NCBI RefSeq assembly: GCF_009650095.1
Contig: NZ_CP045915.1
Location: 496,001 to 560,000, forward strand
Direction of reading: 5' to 3'
Length of the DNA stretch: 64,000 bases
DNA from: Gracilibacillus salitolerans
GTDB taxonomy: Bacteria > Bacillota > Bacilli > Bacillales > Amphibacillaceae
Below the pieces are notes generated by a model. It ran no database searches. It was not told where the DNA came from and saw nothing but the letters and a program-made list of their open reading frames with translations. The position numbers were made by a program, and so were the translations under genes. Positions 7,489 to 14,498 of this stretch are shown piece by piece; the first letter of the stretch is position 1, and each line of letters begins with the position of its first letter.

Positions 7489-7505
7489 GTAATTATTCTA
7501 GTTGT
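7489..7505. promoter_or_regulatory. Second, imperfect copy of the YwnA-type operator
   Basis: GTAATTATTCTAGTTGT differs from the perfect palindrome before ywnB at four positions and lies 18-34 bases before the ywnA start, where an autoregulatory site would be expected. Confidence 0.45.
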
Positions 7506-7572
7506 AAGGGGTGTTGTTGTCAATCTAGTAGACATGGAAGGGTGTTATAAAATAAAAAGGGCATTTTTTCTG

Positions 7573-8721
7573 CTACTCTCTACTCATCCAATTCCATAAC
7601 CTGGATTCATCTATTTGTAAAACAGAGATAGAATCATTGTCTTCTAAAGTTAATATTTCTTTGGTTGGCCCTGTAATAACAACTCCATAATGCTTGATCC
7701 CTTCATTTTCTAGATAACGGATTTTATTTTCAAGCTCTAGATCACCAAATACAACTTTAGAAGCAATATTCTCATACTCTTGTAAAAACTTTAATGTCTT
7801 GAGGAATTGCTGATGTAGTACATCGTAATCCCCTTCAAGATACGTGGGGGAACTGTAACCTTCGGATATGACCGAGCTGCCAAAGAGTCCTTTTTCTTCT
7901 TCACGGCTGTCTAGGATCATATCGTCATCATGCCAGATTGGATAACCCGGAAAACCAATAGAGTCAAAGATTACTCCCTCGGTTCGTTCATCCATATTTT
8001 CTGCTCCAGAGTCGACTGCTAACCAAAGTAAATCGATGTCTTTTCCTGAAAAAATTTCATATACTTCCTCTGTCTCCAATAAACGGGGGAAAGATACATA
8101 TGCTGAAGTTACTGTTCCCTCCGGAAGTCTTTCAAGCTGTCTCCAGTCTGAAGTAACAGAAGAACCTGATCCCGGAAAAACAAAAGATGGAGAGGCCTGC
8201 GAAATCGATCCGAAATCCTTTTCCTCATGCGTACGAACAAAAGAAAAGAGAAAATGGGATTGATATTCTCCAACTTCTATAATTTCATCGCCAATTTTCT
8301 TTTTTTTCGGAGTTGTTAGCTCCATACCGAAGTAATAACCACCATTTATAGAGGAATGACTTAGATATCCATAAGGTTCGGTGATAGTTACGGTATGATT
8401 GATAACATTTCTTAACACTTCAGCACGATCAGGATTGCCCCATGAATAATATACAGTCGTTAGTATGCTAGTAACAATGGTAAAACCAATAAATAACAAA
8501 AAGACAAAATATGTTGTCTGAATTCTAGCTTTCCATTTCCCTTTTTTAATTATTTGTTTTTCCTTTTGATCCAAAGGTATGTTATCCGCTTCATCTTTTT
8601 CCAGAAAAGATTGATATGTTTCTAATTTCTCAAGCTCTTTCTCAAATTCTTCTAAATCTTTTCCGGATAACTCGCCATTTTCATAAGCTTCTAGTTTCTT
8701 TTGGAATGAATCACTCATCAT
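7573..8721 (-). CDS. Anti-sigma factor, membrane protein with sigma-factor-regulator domains
   Basis: A 382-residue protein. The acidic N-terminal 70 residues (MSDSFQKKLEAYENGELSGKDLEEF) would face the cytoplasm. One membrane segment follows (TTYFVFLLFIGFTIVTSIL, about residues 70-92), then a large outer domain ending in a conserved C-terminal block. This is the layout of Bacillus anti-sigma factors of the Sigma_reg_N / Sigma_reg_C type. Its start overlaps the stop of the ECF sigma gene (ATGATGAG with TGA inside), showing translational coupling. It probably holds that sigma factor inactive until a cell-envelope signal. A second ATG one codon later is equally possible as the start. Confidence 0.8.
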   Translation of the reverse strand: MMSDSFQKKLEAYENGELSGKDLEEFEKELEKLETYQSFLEKDEADNIPLDQKEKQIIKKGKWKARIQTTYFVFLLFIGFTIVTSILTTVYYSWGNPDRAEVLRNVINHTVTITEPYGYLSHSSINGGYYFGMELTTPKKKKIGDEIIEVGEYQSHFLFSFVRTHEEKDFGSISQASPSFVFPGSGSSVTSDWRQLERLPEGTVTSAYVSFPRLLETEEVYEIFSGKDIDLLWLAVDSGAENMDERTEGVIFDSIGFPGYPIWHDDDMILDSREEEKGLFGSSVISEGYSSPTYLEGDYDVLHQQFLKTLKFLQEYENIASKVVFGDLELENKIRYLENEGIKHYGVVITGPTKEILTLEDNDSISVLQIDESRLWNWMSRE

Positions 8722-9202
8722 TTTCCTTCCTTTCTCTTAGTGCTTGCCTGCCGCGGAAAAGTAAGACTTTATAATGACTAAGTTTTACGTTCATTACGCT
8801 AGCGGCTTCCTTGTAAGGTAATCCATGGAGATCATGAAGAATAATAGCGTGTTGTTGTTTCTTGGGCAGTTCCTTGATCCATAGTAAAACTTGTTTCGTC
8901 TCTTCATTTAGTAGTAATTGTTCGTGAAGGGGTGATCCTGGATCTTTTATCCAATGAAAGAAGGACCCCTCTTTGGGAACAGATTTTTTTTGTTTACGGT
9001 AATAATCGATAAAGGAACGATATGCTACCGTGAATAACCATGTTTTTACATTCTCATTATCATAAAACTCTAAATATAAGTAAGCCCGCAGGAAAGTTTC
9101 CTGGACAATGTCTTCCGCCGTATAGTGATCATGACAAAGAGAAAGAAGGAAGCGATAAATATCTTGAAAATATTTTTGGTATATTTTATCTATTGATCCC
9201 AT
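8711..9202 (-). CDS. ECF sigma factor, SigM-like
   Basis: A 163-residue extracytoplasmic-function sigma factor. Region 2 is complete (DIYRFLLSLCHDHYTAEDIVQETFLRAYLYL, shown by its AEDIVQETF core, then VKTWLFTVAYRSFIDYYRK). Region 4 ends in YKEAASVMNVKLSHYKVLLFRGRQAL. It resembles Bacillus SigM in length and in the YRFLLS start. The promoter upstream has an ECF shape (TGTAAC, 16 bases, CGTGAT), so it is probably self-activating. It forms an operon with the overlapping anti-sigma gene. Likely role: cell-envelope or salt stress response, inferred from SigM relatives. Confidence 0.85.
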   Translation of the reverse strand: MGSIDKIYQKYFQDIYRFLLSLCHDHYTAEDIVQETFLRAYLYLEFYDNENVKTWLFTVAYRSFIDYYRKQKKSVPKEGSFFHWIKDPGSPLHEQLLLNEETKQVLLWIKELPKKQQHAIILHDLHGLPYKEAASVMNVKLSHYKVLLFRGRQALRERKENDE

Positions 9203-9228
9203 TTGCTCCCCCTTTCCTTTCTAACTAT

Positions 9229-9256
9229 ATCACGCTGTAACCTGAAAAAAGTTACA
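9229..9256 (-). promoter_or_regulatory. ECF-type autoregulatory promoter
   Basis: Minus-strand TGTAAC (9251-9256), a 16-base spacer and CGTGAT (9229-9234) lie 27-54 bases before the ECF sigma gene. Bacillus ECF sigma factors of the SigM/SigW/SigX group read TGAAAC and CGTC-like elements, so self-activation is likely. Confidence 0.6.
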
Positions 9257-9350
9257 AAAAATAATAGTAAAAAGATATGTATAAAAACGGTTTATAGTTT
9301 TGAAGAAAATGTTATAATTTGTATGATTGATGGAAGAAGGTGTAAATAGA

Positions 9351-9917
9351 ATGTTTAAAAAAATATTTAAAAAATCGGAACCTACACACGAGGAGTTCCG
9401 TCTAGTATATGACATGTTTTATTCGAGAGTATATCGGGATGTCTATTTCATCACGAAAGACAGTCATTTGGCTCAGGATGCTTTACAAGAAACCTTTGTA
9501 AAAGCATATAAATATATGCATCGATTAGAAGATAAAGAGCGGATGGGTGCTTGGCTTTCCACCATAGCAACTAGAACTGCCATTGACCTTTTAAGAAAAC
9601 GAAAAGGAGCACGTGAAGTGCTGACAGAGGATATTATGACACAAGAAAAAAATATGACAGAAAAAAGTTTTGACACCTTACATATTGTAGAAGCTAATTT
9701 AGTGAAAGAAGAATTGCTGGAATCATTAAAGGAATTAAAAGCAGATTACCGGGAAGTAATACTGTTACGATATATCCATGATTTATCAATCAGAGAAATT
9801 GCGCATTCATTAAATATCAATGAATCTACTGTGAAAACGAGACTTCATCGTGCACGGAACAAGGTCAAAGAAAAAGTACAACATGATCCAAAACGGCAAT
9901 GGATTGGTGGTGAATAA
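9351..9917 (+). CDS. ECF sigma factor (second pair)
   Basis: A 188-residue ECF sigma factor with region 2 (DVYFITKDSHLAQDALQETF, then RMGAWLSTIATRTAIDLLRK) and region 4 (LKADYREVILLRYIHDLSIR, then IAHSLNINESTVKTRLHRAR). The ATG at 9351 is chosen because AGAAGGTG lies just before it. In-frame TTG and ATG codons upstream start only 9-12 bases after a TATAAT at 9313-9318. It is divergent from the SigM-like pair and is followed after two bases by its probable anti-sigma gene. It is unlike the SigM-like protein in detail and probably answers a different signal. Confidence 0.85.
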   Translation: MFKKIFKKSEPTHEEFRLVYDMFYSRVYRDVYFITKDSHLAQDALQETFVKAYKYMHRLEDKERMGAWLSTIATRTAIDLLRKRKGAREVLTEDIMTQEKNMTEKSFDTLHIVEANLVKEELLESLKELKADYREVILLRYIHDLSIREIAHSLNINESTVKTRLHRARNKVKEKVQHDPKRQWIGGE

Positions 9918-9919
9918 TC

Positions 9920-10675
9920 ATGTGTGAAGAACATAAGTGGAAGGAATGGCTTAAAGAAGATTACCACAAAGTAGAAGACGATCCACGATCAAAAGATGAA
10001 AATTGGGAGAAAATAATAAAGCAAGTATCGCAAACCAATCAACATCAGAAAAAAATGCCGAAGAAAAGTTTGCTAGCAGTGGCTATGATTGCTGTTATTG
10101 TAATTGGCTCAGCCTTTGTTCAATCTGATCAAATGCAAGCTTTTGATTGGTTTGTGAAAATGTTTGTCACAACAGATGGTAATACGACACAAATTAACCA
10201 AACAACAACCGAAGAAAAGGATCCTGCAACGGAGTCCCTTCCTGATTTTGATAACATTACAACAGAAGAAGTACAAGAAGAAAGTAAGGAAATGACATTC
10301 GAAGAGGCACAAGCCGACACAGAATTTTATATTTCTAAACCTTCGTACCTACCAAATAGCTACCAATTGGATTTAGTAACTGTATTTTATGAAAAATCTT
10401 CAGCTAAAGATGTTCAACTTGATTATATAAACGATAGGAACGATGTATTAACATTACACCTAACCTATCAACCTAATGACTTCGCGGATGCAAAAGTGGT
10501 TGATAATGAAGATACAGAAATAAAAACAATTGCATTAGGTGACGGAGAGGCACGTTTGATAGCATTTAAGGATGGTGTCAGTCAAATTATATGGAGCACT
10601 CCACAAATGAATTGGCTGCTAGAAGGTACCGAAAAGGAAAAGAATCTTATCAAAATTGCAGAATCAATAGAATAA
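9920..10675 (+). CDS. Anti-sigma factor with DUF4367 domain
   Basis: A 251-residue membrane protein. The cytoplasmic head of about 55 residues is rich in charged residues. One membrane helix follows (SLLAVAMIAVIVIGSAFV, about 50-68), then an acidic Thr/Glu linker and a C-terminal extracellular domain from about residue 125 (FYISKPSYLPNSYQLDLVTV ... INDRNDVLTLHLTYQ). That domain fits DUF4367, which is common in partners of ECF sigma factors. It begins two bases after the sigma gene and ends in a strong terminator. It probably sequesters the upstream sigma factor at the membrane. Confidence 0.75.
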   Translation: MCEEHKWKEWLKEDYHKVEDDPRSKDENWEKIIKQVSQTNQHQKKMPKKSLLAVAMIAVIVIGSAFVQSDQMQAFDWFVKMFVTTDGNTTQINQTTTEEKDPATESLPDFDNITTEEVQEESKEMTFEEAQADTEFYISKPSYLPNSYQLDLVTVFYEKSSAKDVQLDYINDRNDVLTLHLTYQPNDFADAKVVDNEDTEIKTIALGDGEARLIAFKDGVSQIIWSTPQMNWLLEGTEKEKNLIKIAESIE

Positions 10676-10681
10676 CAAAAG

Positions 10682-10717
10682 AGTTTCGTATCTAGTAAAA
10701 GATACGAAACTTTTTTG
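10682..10717 (+). terminator. Terminator after second ECF/anti-sigma pair
   Basis: AGTTTCGTATC and GATACGAAACT are perfect 11-base arms around a TAGTAAAA loop, followed by TTTTTTG. Confidence 0.9.
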
Positions 10718-10731
10718 TGTTGGTATTTAAA

Positions 10732-11187
10732 TTAATATTTTAACCTTCCTGTTACAGAGTAAAATTGTTCGTAGTTATTGTAGTGTGAAATGGCGTGGAG
10801 GGTGCGGATACGATATTCATATCCCTTCTCGATCCGAAAGTTGACACTGCCGCTAACATACGAACTGGAATAATTAACAAACCTTTTACTGTTCCCTGTA
10901 TTCACCCATTCTCCCGTTGATTTATTTTTGACTTGTAAGTAAATGGTACAATATATTTGTTGAACGGATGAATAACTTGATGTATTACAACTGCTCCCCA
11001 CTCTTTGTGAATCCACTCTGCGGATGGAAGCATTCCCTTCTTTAATATACTTAGTTGATTGAACACTGATGATATCCTCTTTTATGTGAGGCTCATTAAC
11101 CTCTGAAGCTTTTACGTCTGAAGTATAAAGAAAAAATCCAATAATGAGAACACATGATGTTAGTAAACCTTTGGTCAACATTTGCAT
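10732..11187 (-). CDS. Secreted small protein, unknown function (possibly DUF6147-like)
   Basis: A 151-residue exported protein. The first 30 residues are a Sec signal peptide (MQMLTKGLLTSCVLIIGFFL, cut probably after VKA). The mature part is Ser/Tyr/Asn rich, with two cysteines (SSCNTSSYS and IYCTIYL) that could form a disulfide. Alternating hydrophobic strands suggest a beta-sandwich. The pattern of xVYLQ...NGxW followed by a closing KGYxYRxR resembles DUF6147 secreted proteins of bacilli, but this match is by eye only. The ATG at 11187 follows GGGAAGGA; the longer TTG start is less likely. It stands alone. Confidence 0.6.
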   Translation of the reverse strand: MQMLTKGLLTSCVLIIGFFLYTSDVKASEVNEPHIKEDIISVQSTKYIKEGNASIRRVDSQRVGSSCNTSSYSSVQQIYCTIYLQVKNKSTGEWVNTGNSKRFVNYSSSYVSGSVNFRIEKGYEYRIRTLHAISHYNNYEQFYSVTGRLKY

Positions 11188-11533
11188 ACAATCATTCCTT
11201 CCCAAGGATTTTTTATTACAAATGTTTGACGTTTATATTAGGAAAATGGTTACAAAAAACTTAATCAGATCTAAGAAATAAGTTGCTTGATGTTTATCAT
11301 TTGTAAAAAAGTAAAGGACTTTCATAGCCCCAAAAGGAGAAGATAAAAAGTTGATAGATTTTGTAAAGCAATTTCATCATAGTCTAACTAATAGGAAGAA
11401 ATAGAAAAAGAAGTTATGATTCATTGTTATCTTTATTTTTTTTGGTTTCGAAAGGAAACAGCACCTTTTCTTTGACAATTTGTAAAGCAAATAGCATGCT
11501 ATACGTAAATAGTTGTTCGAAAGGATGCTAGAG
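11188..11533. other. Intergenic region with ywrC promoter and palindrome
   Basis: No credible gene lies here. The right end has TTGACA (11472-11477) followed at 17 bases by a weak -10. A perfect 12-base palindrome ATAGCATGCTAT (11491-11502) overlaps the -10 position, directly before the Lrp-type gene. The rest is AT-rich without visible structure. Confidence 0.6.
11491..11502. promoter_or_regulatory. Palindrome overlapping the ywrC promoter
   Basis: ATAGCATGCTAT is fully self-complementary and covers the -10 region of a TTGACA promoter about 35 bases before the Lrp-type gene. An autoregulatory site is the simplest reading. Confidence 0.45.
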
Positions 11534-11983
11534 ATGAAAATCGATGAGAAGGATAACAAAATATTAGATTTACTAGCAAGCAATGGACGCATGTCCTATG
11601 TTGATATTGGTAAGGAATTAGGTCTGTCTAGAGTGGCTGTTCGTGAACGTGTGAATCAATTAATTGAAGAGGGAGTTATTGAAGGATTTAGTGCCGTGAT
11701 TAATGCTGAAAAAGTAGGTAAACAAGTATCTGCTTTTTTTGAAGTAGATTGTGAGCCATCTTCGTTAGTACAGGTAGCAGAGAGTCTGGCGAATAATCCG
11801 AGTGTGGCCAGTTGTTATCAGATGACAGGACCGAGTACGTTGCATATGCATGTATTAGTAGAGGATTTCAAAAAGCTGGAGTCGTTTATTAATGAAGAAT
11901 TATATAGCTTAGAAGGCATTACCAGAGTGGAGAGTCATATTTTATTACGCCGATTTAAGAGCAGAAAAGGCTTGAAATTATAA
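11534..11983 (+). CDS. ywrC: Lrp/AsnC-family regulator, YwrC/ChrS-like
   Basis: A 149-residue Lrp-type regulator. Residues 1-60 hold the helix-turn-helix (YVDIGKELGLSRVAVRERVNQL). The rest is an Lrp/AsnC ligand-binding, oligomer-forming domain (MTGPSTLHMHVLVEDFKKLE ... VESHILLRRFK). In Bacillus subtilis the homologous YwrC (ChrS) controls the split chromate transporter YwrBA. Here the two transporter genes lie directly downstream but on the opposite strand, so gene order is rearranged while linkage is kept. The ATG at 11534 follows AAAGGATG; a longer TTG start is less likely. Confidence 0.75.
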   Translation: MKIDEKDNKILDLLASNGRMSYVDIGKELGLSRVAVRERVNQLIEEGVIEGFSAVINAEKVGKQVSAFFEVDCEPSSLVQVAESLANNPSVASCYQMTGPSTLHMHVLVEDFKKLESFINEELYSLEGITRVESHILLRRFKSRKGLKL

Positions 11984-12013
11984 AAAAGCGCCCATTCTGT
12001 GGACGCTTTAAGA
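11984..12013. terminator. Bidirectional terminator between ywrC and ywrA
   Basis: AAAGCGCCC and GGACGCTTT arms with one mismatch flank a short loop between two convergent genes. Confidence 0.55.
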
Positions 12014-12015
12014 TA

Positions 12016-12546
12016 TCAGGCTAAGAAAATCGCACCATATCCCAATGCACCGACGATCACAAAGGCCGGATGGACCTTAAATTTTACTAAGAAGAGCCAG
12101 CTAAGTCCAATTAATAGTATGGTTTGCCATATTCCTTCATTTTCATACGATTGAAAAAAGAATTGAAAGGTTAAAATGCCTAGAAGAACGGCAATCGTTG
12201 GCCGGATAACCATCGTCATTCTTTTTACCTTAGGTGAGTTTTTAAACTTATATAAAATACTTAATAAGATAATCATTAAAATTAGAGAAGGTGCTACCGT
12301 TGCGAAAATCCCGACACCTGCACCTAACAAGCCTGCTTGTTCATACCCGATATAACCGGCCATCTTCGTTGCAATTGGGCCCGGAAGAGCATTCCCGATC
12401 GCAAGTACTTCCCCGAATTCAGAAAGGCTTAACCATTCATAGCGATTAACTACTTCATTTTGAACTAAAGGAATGCTCGCTGGACCTCCACCATAACCAA
12501 CAATACCAGGTATGAAGAAGGCAATAAAAATTTCCCAATAAATCAT
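12016..12546 (-). CDS. ywrA: Chromate transporter half-protein, YwrA-like
   Basis: A 176-residue membrane protein, one half of a split CHR-family chromate exporter. It carries the family's marks GYGGGPASIPLVQ (about 17-29) and NALPGPIATKMAGYIGY, then about five hydrophobic helices. Split CHR pairs work as heterodimers with opposite membrane orientation. The other half lies six bases upstream in the same operon. Full-length CHR proteins are about 400 residues, so 176 is normal for a half. Confidence 0.85.
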   Translation of the reverse strand: MIYWEIFIAFFIPGIVGYGGGPASIPLVQNEVVNRYEWLSLSEFGEVLAIGNALPGPIATKMAGYIGYEQAGLLGAGVGIFATVAPSLILMIILLSILYKFKNSPKVKRMTMVIRPTIAVLLGILTFQFFFQSYENEGIWQTILLIGLSWLFLVKFKVHPAFVIVGALGYGAIFLA

Positions 12547-12552
12547 CGTTAT

Positions 12553-13101
12553 CTAGTCCTTTCCTTCTTGTTTTGGTGTTGTCGAAAAAGCAACGATTAA
12601 TAATACAAGAATAATAATGGCAGGATGAATGTTGAGTAATTGCAGCAATACAGTGCTTCCGACAATCAGGGCCCAATTAAACTTCCATCCTAAATCTTTT
12701 GTCCCTTTTTTTACAAAATCCCAAGTCAGAATAGCTAGCATAACACCAACGACGGGTACAATCGCATGTGTCATACCAATCACCCATGGTAATTCACTAA
12801 AGGTACTTAATGAAACAAGTAAAATGATCATAGCAATAATAGAAGGTACGATTGTTGATAAAACGGCATTAATTGCACCTAACCATCCGGCAAGACGATA
12901 GCCGATATACCCAGCCATTTTCGTCGCAATCGGCCCAGGAAGTGTATTACCAATCGCGAGTATATCGGAAAACTCATCATCATCCATCCATTTATAATGG
13001 TCAACCACTTCTTTATGAACAAGTGGAATCGATGAAGGCCCTCCACCATAGCCTAGAACTCCTACTTTAAAAAATGACCAAAAAATATGGAAGTGTTTCA
13101 T
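12553..13101 (-). CDS. ywrB: Chromate transporter half-protein, YwrB-like
   Basis: A 182-residue partner of the downstream half. It has GYGGGPSSIPLVHKEV and NTLPGPIATKMAGYIGYRLAG near the N terminus, then long hydrophobic helices (SIIAMIILLVSL and WALIVGSTVLLQLL). It is first in the two-gene operon. The two halves share clear sequence likeness, consistent with origin by duplication. Export of chromate by proton coupling is known for the family; whether this pair moves chromate or another oxyanion is inferred. Confidence 0.85.
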   Translation of the reverse strand: MKHFHIFWSFFKVGVLGYGGGPSSIPLVHKEVVDHYKWMDDDEFSDILAIGNTLPGPIATKMAGYIGYRLAGWLGAINAVLSTIVPSIIAMIILLVSLSTFSELPWVIGMTHAIVPVVGVMLAILTWDFVKKGTKDLGWKFNWALIVGSTVLLQLLNIHPAIIILVLLIVAFSTTPKQEGKD

Positions 13102-13253
13102 TGCAACGCGGTCTCCTTTTCTAAATACTTGTTGTTATTTTAACATGTTTATATTTCCTTTGTTAAGTTAATTCTGTTTATCATTTAACAAAAGAAAATA
13201 TTATATAAAATTAAATTGCTTAAGTTAGTTTTAAGTGATGATGTGAAGGCTTA

Positions 13254-13679
13254 TTGACCAACGGTAATGTCTACAAATGGGGCAGTCACCACTATTTAGG
13301 TTCCCAAATAGATGTGAAAATATTGCAAAATGTTGGTAAAGCCATACATGCTGCTACACTGAAAGGAGAAAGAACAATCTTTTTACCACAGGCTGCCTTA
13401 GTAACCAGAATGATTGATTATCAATACGCTGTACAAGAAGCTATCGAAGCACCCAGGTGGCTATACGGAAGAACGTGTAGGGCTATATCAAATACACTAA
13501 GATTGGAAAGTAGAATTCCCCTATCTGTTCAGGAAGCATTGAAGAGAAAAGATCATGATATTGAGCTAGTAGAAAGTTACAGTGATATAATGGGGCACGC
13601 CGGAGGAATTTTAATCAATGATGAAAGTATAAAACCTGCTGGAAGTGACTCAAGGAGTGATGGCATTGCACTTGGTTAA
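13254..13679 (+). pseudogene. ggt: Gamma-glutamyltransferase remnant (C-terminal part)
   Basis: The last 95 residues of this 141-codon frame read as the end of the small subunit of gamma-glutamyltransferase: QAALVTRMIDYQYAVQEAIE, then APRWLYGRT, LRLESRIP and MGHAGGILIN, and SDSRSDGIALG at the stop. GGT is about 530-580 residues and is made as a precursor with a catalytic Thr. That Thr, the signal peptide and the whole large subunit are missing. The first 45 residues do not fit the family, so the gene has lost its 5' part and acquired unrelated or decayed sequence. No good ribosome binding site was seen. Not expected to be active. Confidence 0.75.
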
Positions 13680-13762
13680 TAATAGAGGAACTTGGGACAT
13701 TAGTGTTTCACTATAATCTTCGTTTGTGGGATGCTTTTATTTTACAAGTAAGGGGAAGAACA

Positions 13763-14161
13763 TTATTCATCCCTGGATTGGTCTAATGCTTTTATAAAAT
13801 AAGCGGTAGGTAACAAGACGCCGATGGCTGCTTGGATTAAAGCAAAGAACCTGGCAGAGTTAACAGGGATCATATCTCCGTACCCGACAGCAAGGATGGT
13901 GACACCGCTAAAATATAATAGATTGCTAAAACTATGCTCGACAGGAGTGTCAGTCGACAAATCATGCACAATCACTGTTTCCCCGAAAGATAAAGCGTAA
14001 TAAAGCAGAGCGAAGCCAAATGTAACGCCGCACAACACAAAAAACAGTTTCATAAAGAGAGCTGTACTAAAATAACTTTTCTTATAGGTCTTATTTCGGA
14101 AAAAGTAGATTAAATTAACTATGATAAAAATGATGGCTGCGATTAATAAAAACTGTGCCAT
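13763..14161 (-). CDS. Two-helix potassium channel protein
   Basis: A 132-residue membrane protein of the Ion_trans_2 fold. It has an N-terminal helix (FLLIAAIIFIIVNLIYFF), a second helix (LFFVLCGVTFGFALLYYALS), a pore loop (YFSGVTILAVGYGDMIPVNS, about residues 88-107) and a last helix. The filter GYGD marks a K+ channel. The residue before VGYG is Ala, where most channels have Thr. There is no regulatory RCK domain, so it is a minimal channel or a subunit. The cell role is probably potassium balance under osmotic change, which is inferred. Confidence 0.8.
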   Translation of the reverse strand: MAQFLLIAAIIFIIVNLIYFFRNKTYKKSYFSTALFMKLFFVLCGVTFGFALLYYALSFGETVIVHDLSTDTPVEHSFSNLLYFSGVTILAVGYGDMIPVNSARFFALIQAAIGVLLPTAYFIKALDQSRDE

Positions 14162-14264
14162 GATGATACCTCCTTTACTTCATATATTAACTGCCTATTT
14201 ATAAATCAAACATTCCTTTGTTTTTTCTGGGAAATTACAAAATTTGATCCTATGAATAAAGTTG

Positions 14265-14425
14265 AGCGTGTTGAGTTACGTCCAGCTCCAGCGCCCAGAA
14301 ACTAGGCAACTTCACCAATCGCCCTACGATAAGTCATCATCGGCTCGCAAGCTCACTGTGATTCCTTTATCTCAGTTGATTCGCTTTAGTCGCTACGTTT
14401 CTAATCGGGCGCTTGCGCTTTTGTT
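14265..14425. repeat. Dispersed intergenic repeat of Bacillaceae type
   Basis: About 160 bases, richer in GC than the surroundings. It begins near GTCCAGCTCCAGCGCC, has ATCGCCCTACGATAAGTC in the middle and ends GGGCGCTTGCGCTTTTGTTC. The ends GAGCGCC-like and GGGCGCTTGCGC can pair. It resembles, from memory, mobile non-coding repeats scattered through genomes of halophilic bacilli. It fills most of the gap between the K+ channel gene and yfkAB; nothing else is seen there. Confidence 0.6.
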
Positions 14426-14498
14426 CTATGCCTAAAGAAAAAAGTCTCTATATTTGTTACAATTATCATGAAGGTTAGTAGAAAGGAAGTTTACTATT

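Noticed and set aside
11377-11592. Open frame of 71 codons on the minus strand upstream of ywrC
   Set aside because: It covers the ywrC promoter and start, is a Phe/Leu/Ser-rich AT artefact and has no ribosome binding site.
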